Assembly: GCA_024195265.1 (NCBI GenBank)
Contig: JAJLRJ010000011.1
Coordinates: 25,079,792-25,143,791, forward strand
DNA: 64,000 nucleotides
Direction: 5' to 3'
From: Dendrophyllia cribrosa
Taxonomy: Eukaryota > Cnidaria > Anthozoa > Scleractinia > Dendrophylliidae
The notes below the pieces were generated by a model. That model saw only the letters and a program-made list of their open reading frames with translations. It was not told the DNA's origin and did no database searches. A program made the position numbers and the translations under genes. This document shows positions 57,017 to 64,000 of this stretch, piece after piece; within the stretch, counting starts at the first letter, position 1, and every line of letters starts with the position of its first letter.

Positions 57017-58325
57017 TATAGCGGAGCCTAGCCGGGCCGAAGGCCCGGCTGCGGAGCCCCATACTCATAGAACCTATGCCCTCATTTTTCATGGTCATGG
57101 CTAGCGGAATGTTTCGCGGGCGCTGTCTGCAACAAAAACATGTGTGTCGGAGATGTGTGTCGCGCAAGGCTAGCGCGCATGCGCGTATGACGTCACACAA
57201 CATCCGGGATCTTAGCGGAGGACTAGCTCGCGGGCGCGTATGACGTCGCAAAATATGCGCGTACGACGTCATGTTGAAACCAAAGCGAGGCTTTTTTTCG
57301 CGCGGTTACACGGCCGAATGTCACGTCAGCTGGGAAAACACTTTGATGTTTTGCTGTGTTTACTGAGCGGAGAAAACGGTTTAAATTAAAGTCGTTATTT
57401 TCCTGCATTTTTTCGTGGTTTGCTACTCAAGACAGGGATGCTAATTAAGGGATACTCAGGAGCCGCTTTAGTGGAAAAAGAAGAGCTTTCAGGGATAAAA
57501 TCTTGCTTCGAGGAACTATATACGTTTTTAGCAATGCGAGAGATGGGTTCGTTTTACGGATTTCAGCACCAAAGCGGAGATTTAAAGAATTTCCAAGCAC
57601 AGTAGTCGCCGGAGGGACTTAAAGGTAAAACAAATTACATTTTTCGATGGAAATTTATCTAGATATCAATCTGTGATTGACTTTTGTTAATGTGTTCTCG
57701 TTAGTTTTGGAGAATTGTTTTTAAACGTGTAGCTTAAATTCAGTTGTATTAATTTCTTGAATTTCATCGAAGACACGGCTCGGCCTCGATGCGCGTTTTC
57801 CGTTTTGCTTTTCAACATAAACTAATGGAGATTCGAATAAAATTTATCGAAAGAAGATTGTGTTGTCCATTTTTATGTGTTTGTTCATTCATTCATTACA
57901 TAGGTTGAAAAGCGATTTTATGTAAACAAAACAAGACATGAATTTTATTATAGTTCTAACTTCACTCGCGTGGCCGTATGCAAATATGTTTGTATTTTTG
58001 GCAATTTTGATTTCCAAATCAGTTTCTCAGGCATTTTTTGACAAGCTACAACTGTATTTTTTAACAGTAGTCGTAATAGTTATTCTAGACGGAGAAAAAG
58101 TTGTTTTTGTGAACTTTTGTACGGTCTAAATGTACTGTGCAGACGGTCGGGTAATACTGTTTTTGAGAATTGCTAAAATTGAAAAATAGCCCGGTCGTCA
58201 ATATTAATCTTAATTCTTGTGCTTCCGACCTTTCACCTATTAGTTAAGTTTCATCTTAGTTAAGCTTGTTCAGAGGGTCTTCAGAGGGCGCCGCTGTTAG
58301 GCTAAGCCTAACTATATATATTAAA
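57017..58325. mobile_element. Non-autonomous element, family H, copy 2
   Basis: Starts TATAGCGGAGCCTAGCCGGG with a hairpin CCGGGCCGAAGGCCCGG and ends GGCTAAGCCTAACTATATA. The first 450 bp are the reverse of the right end of the helicase element (50820-51265). The rest is the reverse of 42887-44290. It thus joins both ends of one family and looks like an internal-deletion derivative. It inserted in duplication copy B only. The frame KEELSGIKSCFEELYTFLAM, then REMGSFYGFQHQSGDLKNFQ (57475-57605), may be part of an exon of the parent. Confidence 0.75.
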
Positions 58326-59518
58326 GTTACAAACGGAAGTTTGTTTTTCATGCACACATTTTTTGTCTGATCTTAATTTGAGGTGTAAAGGCATCCCGTT
58401 GGTGGAAACCAATATATTAATGACGTCAATAAAGACCTAAAAACGTTTTCCTGTGTGATTGTTTAAAGATTATTATTGTCATTAAATAGCGTGGTGCACC
58501 GTCAGGCTTCCAACATCAGGTATATCCACCGTATTTTTTTAGCAGTCTATAAGTTGTTGCTGTTATATACTACATAATTCTTACGTACTGATTACGGTTC
58601 TCAGATTCTAACTCAGAGGTTTAAAATGTTTTTATTCACCTCGAGTATGACAGCTTGGGTTCCCCAAGGATATAACTACACAAGCGTTTATAATAAGTAA
58701 CAGACCTAAATGAAGGCAATATCAATCAATATCAGCTTCTCTGATATAACAAGAACGTGATACGTGCAGTTGCAGGGCAATATCTACTATCCAACGTATT
58801 AGAATAAACCGGAGTTTCATTTTCTGTAATCACTTTGTGGAAAAAAGACTAAACGATAATCATGACGTGATATTGCAAATGTCTCGGATGAATACTACAA
58901 ATTTCGTTTTAGCGTGAGATTAAAACCTGCAAAACTCATACAGTACAGGTCAAAGATATCCGACCACAAATGGACACGTTAAACGGGTTGGCAAAAAAAA
59001 CGGATTAACGCGTTTGCGTTTTCTAAACGGGTTTGGAAAACGGACTTTCAGTGGAGCTCATTAGTATGTATGAGGTAGCTCTTTTTTTCCTAATGTTTAT
59101 GTTTTATTGTTTATTTTGAATGGCCTTTATCACTAAAGAAATAACGGTGCCCAACAATCTGTCGTCCAACGCCGACTGGCAAATTTCTCCGATGCGACAC
59201 AGAACCAGTGTTGTCTTGTCATAATAATTTTGCTTAAGTAATTGTATCTACAAAAAAATAAAGACACTCTAAATTTTACTTATCTGAAATACAGACGCCT
59301 TAAATACCCACCGAATCAGCGCTTAAACGACGGCCGGTTGCGATCGTCTGACTGGGAACATATTTGAATTTGTCAGTCGACAAACTCTCGTCTTGAGTGT
59401 CATATGTTTGCAAAATATTATTACCATATTAGCAAAATATCGACCATTGAGAGGGTTACGTTCAGAAACAACGTGTGCAACTTCTTTAAAAGGACTGTTT
59501 CCCGGCTAAAATATTGCA

Positions 59519-59640
59519 GTAGTAGTAGTAGTGGTGGATCCTTTATTTAAACACGATCAGTAATTAAAGTAATTAACATACTTGAGGGGTCGTGTACTAG
59601 ACTATAATAAAACAAAAAAAAAAATTAATACCTTCTTAAT
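59519..59640 (-). mobile_element. Probable LINE 3' tail fragment
   Basis: On the - strand CGTGTTTAAATAAAGGATCC is followed by ACT repeats; the related sequence at 21950-22020 has ACATT repeats. A 3' end with a variable simple tail fits a non-LTR retrotransposon. Confidence 0.45.
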
Positions 59641-59667
59641 TTTAAGTACTGTTTGAAAAACGAGCAG

Positions 59668-59729
59668 TAGTGTATTATCAGGTTTTAAAACTCGAGGCGA
59701 AGCAGAGAGTTTTAAAATCTGATAATACA
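59668..59729. repeat. Hairpin with 24-bp arms
   Basis: GTGTATTATCAGGTTTTAAA faces TTTAAAATCTGATAATACAC around CTCGAGGCGAAGCAGAGAG. Confidence 0.7.
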
Positions 59730-60364
59730 CGTGCTGCGAGGTCTTTGAACGGATTCAAAAACATTCCTCGCAAAGCGTGTCCGTAAGGAGCACAAACAAT
59801 TGCGCTACGGTCGGTGGGATATTTGAGTTTTAGATTTCTTGTGGTAGCATTTCGATCGTTTGAAGTACGGAGTAGTTTATACAGCATCGTTTGTGGTCTA
59901 CAACGATACTTGAAAGAGGCAAACGGTAGCAGTGCCGTGCCTTTTCTTGGGAAGGAAGAAGGAAGGTAAATATATCATTTTTATTTGAAATATGAACATT
60001 TTCTTGCTTGTTTTAGTTGCTTTGTTAGAAAGCGTACATGGTTGTATTTTGTGCAAACTGTATTTTGCACCACATTCTCTTTAAACTTGAAAGCACAAAA
60101 TCTCTTACTAAGCTTCACTTAGCTGGAAAAAATGCTGTTAAACTAATTAGTACAGTTTGCTTGCTATCAAATAGTTAATTGCTTAAAAAGTTTGTTATTG
60201 GGTTTATTATTTTCATATGGAAATTAGGATGAAGATTTTATATAAAATTTCATGTTCTTTAGTATTCTTTATATAAAAGTTCATCCTGATTAGCATTTCA
60301 TTGTTTCCGTCATTCAACCCCGTATTTCCCTGACGGGCTGAATTCAAAGCCCTCCCCAGACTTT

Positions 60365-60817
60365 TCATGCCCCGTCCACACGTATCCGGCGCATTCGGCT
60401 TACGAATCCGCAACTTTTTGAATCCGCTCACCAGAGTGGAAATTTTTGAATACGCTACGAGTACGGCATCGTGTGGACGGTCGAATCGGGATATTTTTAA
60501 TACGCTGAAGTAACAGTATCGGATCCAGTCTTTAACCGCGCGAATATTCAACATTGCCGACCGAAATGTTATCGCTTCTAATAACGTGCAATCGAATTTG
60601 TCGCCAAACTCGCCCAACGCGGCGCGCAAAATGTTGGCATTTGCGCTTGCTCTATTGACAGCATTTAAAGAGGAGTCCTGGGTACTAGAGCGAATCCGGA
60701 TACGTGTGGACGGGCAAATACGATTCGAATACGTTACGTGTGGATGCGAGTATTTTCTAATCCGCAACAAAAAATTGCGAATTCAAAAATATCCGGATAC
60801 GTGTGTACGGGGCCTCA
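60365..60817. mobile_element. MITE with GCCCCGTCCACACGTATCCG ends, copy 2
   Basis: Same family as 51869-52336. TCA at 60365-60367 and 60815-60817 gives a clear 3-bp target duplication, in keeping with a Harbinger-like source. The open frames across it are shared-word artefacts. Confidence 0.8.
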
Positions 60818-61374
60818 GTTTGATGAATTTTAACGGGTATAAAGGTTAATGCACGTGGTCGATTTACGTGTTTTGATAGGCTAATATACTTATGAATTAT
60901 TAATGCCTTTTGAACTAATATTAAAAATATTACATGATTTTAAGAGGTTATAAACACTATTTCATTATTAAGAACAGTAGCTTACTTTAAGCTTGCTTTA
61001 TTATCTTAAAAGCAGGAACAAAACAAAACAAAAATAATGAACGCAAAGGAATATGAACTAAAAAGACAAAATAACGATTAAAAAATTCAGTAATCTATTT
61101 CCATTTTTACAATCCTGTACTTTTTGTCCAAACCAGTGCTTCCTTTTTGCTCTATAGAACCGTTTTCGTGTGTTTTGCGCTATGATCAGCCAAACCAGAA
61201 GCCGTTTCGAAGATCACAGAAAAGGCAGCTTTTGTTTTATCGAGCTCGGTAAAACAGACTGCTTGCCAAGTGAACGAAAACTTGGAAAGGAGAAATACTA
61301 TTCGATTGCCATTATTTGTTATTTTTTTGTTTAGAACCCAGTCGGCGCGCGCCAAAAAACCGGTACGAACAGCG
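60818..61374. other. No gene seen
   Basis: AT-rich DNA absent from duplication copy A. Confidence 0.35.
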
Positions 61375-61555
61375 TAATTTGATGCAACATTCTATTTCTT
61401 TAACTCCCGATTTCTCGAATCAGTTTTAGTTTCCCTTGGAAGATCGAGAAATCGGGATTCCGCTAAGTATACTCCTCTTTTTATATAATCAGTAAATGGC
61501 TTGCGAAAACAAACTATGATAACAAAGTGTAGAAATCACTCCCTGGGATTTTCTC

Positions 61556-63429
61556 CTATCCCCGGTGGGTTGGGATGACATAACCGTTCTTCTCAGATTC
61601 CCTGGTGGGATGCTTCCTGCGGCAGCTGCAGCACATCATTCTCTTCAACTTCTCCCTAAAACGCTGGTTGACCAAAGCGTAAACAATCGGGTTGATAGCG
61701 GAATTGAACAAGATCATTGTGTTAGATCCAGCTAATGAGAGAAACGCGTATGAGGGTGAATAATGCACCATGACGTAGTTGATTCTGTCAGTCACCCAGC
61801 ACACTCCATAGACGACACTGACAATAATGACCATCAAGGTGACTCGCTTGCGTACCCTCGACACACTCTGTGAATAAAAAAGAAAAAAGTATAGATATGT
61901 TATCAAATGGCAGCTGTGGTCTATAGTGTTTTGTATATGAGATAAGAAGCCGACACAGTGAGAAGTACACCAGAAGGCCATACATACTTAGAATCGTCTT
62001 ATAAGAAATAAAACATATTGGTTCTTGTACTTCATCGTGAGACATATGAATAAGCAACCATCGATTTTACAAATCACGATGAACAATAAAAGCATTTTTA
62101 ATAACAACATGCATATTGTACTTGTGTTCACAATATTGCAGAAAGTGCCCAAACATCGTTGGTTTCTGTCTCTCTACAGTGCTAAGCTGTCTTACTTTGA
62201 ATCGAATTCGAATTGATTGATTACCAGGAGGCAATACTAAGCCATAAGGAGCGTGTCCTCAAAACGTGTCCTCGCATTCATCAAAACTCTTCCATCCATA
62301 CAAAGTCAGTTTCAAAGCTTGAAACGGATTTGAATCTAAAGTTGTAGTCTCATTCGCGTAAATGATCAGATAACAACGTGCTCTTGTGGCAGACATTCTC
62401 TTGGCCAGAGACGTCCCTAGAGAGATTCTCAAGACCTTTTATACGGCTTTGCATGCAAAATCTCTCTTTTCTTGCAAGTCTACTCGACTGGACGGTTTCT
62501 ACAAGTTTCTCCACCCTCCTCCCTTTCAGCAGCGCTGGCAAATTGGTGTTTAAGCTCACCCTTTGCCTTATGCAATTTTTGTCACCCATATCTTATCCTT
62601 CATAAGGCATATGGTGGCTTTTATGCGAATGTGAATTAGTTACTATTAACGAAACGTTTCCATATTAATTGGCCATTTAATTGACGTCATTTGACTACAA
62701 CTACCAGAATTCATTTCGTTTTTCCTTTCTTATTTAAATATTGTAATCCCAGTGAGGTTTAAAAAACAATAGCGCTAATTTGCACTACAAAACAAAAAAA
62801 AAATTGAAGGATTCTGGTAGTTGTAGTCTTATGACGTTATTGTGCAAATAGCCTATTGGATACAGCATTCAGTTAGAAAACAGTAATGTCGTGTCATTTG
62901 AAGAGTGAAAGACGCAAAATAAGGGCGCTTTTTTGGGACATACTCTTGTCATTCTGAAATCAGAACACACTAACGAAACTATGCTATTCACATTCCCAGA
63001 CACCAAATTTTTTTTCCGGGTACACAAAGTCAAAGTAGCGACTTCTTTCCAAATATTACCAGAGGAATAAATGCAATATTTAGAAGTGTTTTGTTTTGCG
63101 AATGACCAAAATATGCTCCCCAAAAACGTGCCCTTAGTTTTAAGTCGTTAATTAAGAACTTCGTTGTTGTTTCTAACCTGTTGTAAATTGTTGTTCTCAT
63201 TTAGCTCTGTACGTTTCAACCACAAACTGTGCACGACTCTTGAGTATAATGCAAACATCAACGCGACTGTGAACAATACCAAAATTAGACAAGACATACT
63301 GTACGCTTTGCCTATCCATTCTCCAGGCCAAGTATTGATGCAGTATTTCCATTGCTTGTTAAACTTTCTAAACATCAACGCTGGGATCACCACAATTACT
63401 CCAACAATCCAGGAACAAGATATGATCAC
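61556..63429 (-). CDS. Class A GPCR, neuropeptide-receptor-like, copy B (3' two exons)
   Basis: Exons 63429-63178 and 61867-61556 on the - strand encode the last part of a receptor nearly identical to copy A, with the same GT-AG junctions and phases. Visible are TM4-TM5 (loop-2 WKYCINTWP cysteine), TM6 with C-W-V-T-D-R and TM7 with N-P-I-V-Y, then the CC-S-C cluster. The first two exons (N-terminus to TM3) must lie beyond the right edge of the window. An indel after KHPTRESE shifts the frame, so the tail reads KNGYVIPTHRG and stops six residues earlier than in copy A. No other damage is seen, so it may be a working paralogue with a different C-tail. Confidence 0.85.
62671..62853. mobile_element. 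MITE in receptor B intron 3
   Basis: Arms share GACTACAACTACCAGAAT and ACGTCAT, complementary at 62682-62712 and 62808-62838. Absent from the matching intron of copy A, so inserted after duplication. No clear target duplication. Confidence 0.7.
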
Positions 63430-63868
63430 CTGAAATGATACCAAGTAAAAAATATGTAATTCAGTGTCCTACATTCCTCCTAAAATCAAATCCCCAAGTC
63501 CAAGCCGAAGGAGGTGGAAACAAGCAAAGCAGAGGATTGCTAGGCAGTGTGATGTATGGTGGGAGTTTCATTTTACCAGTCTGCCACGGTTGCCATGAAG
63601 GGTCATGAAGAATGTCTGGATCTACCGTGAAACGTGCTGGCTAAGGGGGACTCTGGTGAAGCTGACAGGACCAATCACCGGCCAATATGGATTCAAATTA
63701 TGACAGAAACGGAGGCAACCCTTAGCTTGACCAGTCCGGCTCTTGCAATTCAAAAGGTCGTTTCAGAGCGAAGTATTATGACACCATCTTGTGAAACTCT
63801 GATCTGCCGTGCGCTTAAAGGTTAAAACCTCTGGTCTCTGACGATGGAGATCAATAGAAGAGGAACGT

Positions 63869-64000
63869 AGCCTGAGTAACAGGCGTCGGGGAGAGGGGAA
63901 CTAAACTGGGAGAGAGGTAAAGGACGCCTGCAATAAAGACCCCTTTTTTTCATTTCTGCGGACGCTGGCGGCCTCAATATTCCCGCGTGAAGCCAGCCAT
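63869..64000. other. Right edge, intron of receptor B
   Basis: Non-coding, no longer alignable with copy A. Presumably intron 2 of receptor B, since exons 1 and 2 are still to come. Confidence 0.4.

Larger units (their letters stand above)
58479..60364. other. Insertion-rich stretch without genes
   Basis: Not present in duplication copy A. It contains an AGT trinucleotide run with a LINE-like 3' end on - (59519-59640) and a hairpin around AGTTTTAAAAC at 59668-59729. No exon recognised. Confidence 0.45.
56885..63868 (-). repeat. Segmental duplication, copy B (receptor locus)
   Basis: Partner of 37163-41015. Compared with copy A it carries a family H insertion (57017-58325) and an extra 2.9 kb between 58478 and 61375, and lacks the LINE. 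The alignment can be followed to about 63868, where intron 2 sequences stop matching. Confidence 0.85.

Noticed and set aside
60213..60770. 185-codon - strand frame as a gene
   Set aside because: It covers most of a MITE whose other copy (51869-52336) has no matching open frame of that length.

Overview
This is eukaryotic, AT-rich, intron- and repeat-dense DNA. It most likely comes from an anthozoan cnidarian such as a stony coral or a sea anemone. That placement is an inference from the neuropeptide-receptor-like GPCRs, a two-gene Harbinger transposon and the mix of LINE and MITE families; no ribosomal or mitochondrial marker is present. There are no operons, CRISPR arrays, tRNA or rRNA genes that I can support.

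Layout. About 0.3-3 kb holds a Harbinger-type DNA transposon with both of its genes, a Myb/SANT-like protein on + and a DDE transposase on -. About 3.2-8.6 kb is a nest of short non-autonomous inverted-repeat elements with TTAA or TAA target duplications. About 9.4-30.3 kb is a locus present three times in tandem. Unit 1 is truncated by a 32-bp minisatellite; units 2 and 3 are long. On the - strand the units carry repeated exon-like modules with splice sites, one of them in nine copies (a1, a2 partial, a3, b1-b3, c1-c3). I do not recognise the family, and many copies are broken. About 30.5-37.3 kb holds duplicated exon-like pieces, MITEs and a HARBI1-like relic.

About 37.2-42.8 kb contains the best gene of the window: a complete four-exon class A (rhodopsin-like) GPCR on the - strand, 326 residues, with clean splice sites. 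A second copy starts at 61.6 kb, and its first two exons lie beyond the window end. The two lie in a tandem segmental duplication (37.16-41.0 kb and 56.9-63.9 kb) whose flanks can be aligned by eye. After the duplication, copy A took a 5'-truncated LINE with a 7-bp target duplication and copy B took an unrelated inverted-repeat element at nearly the same place.

The 43-56 kb stretch between the two receptors is mostly mobile DNA. It holds two copies of a 1.3-1.4 kb non-autonomous element, decayed Pif1-like-helicase elements of the same family, a LINE reverse transcriptase relic, a 1-kb TTAA element, a 29-bp minisatellite and several long palindromes. The receptors would act at the plasma membrane. 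The rest of the recognisable coding capacity belongs to transposons.
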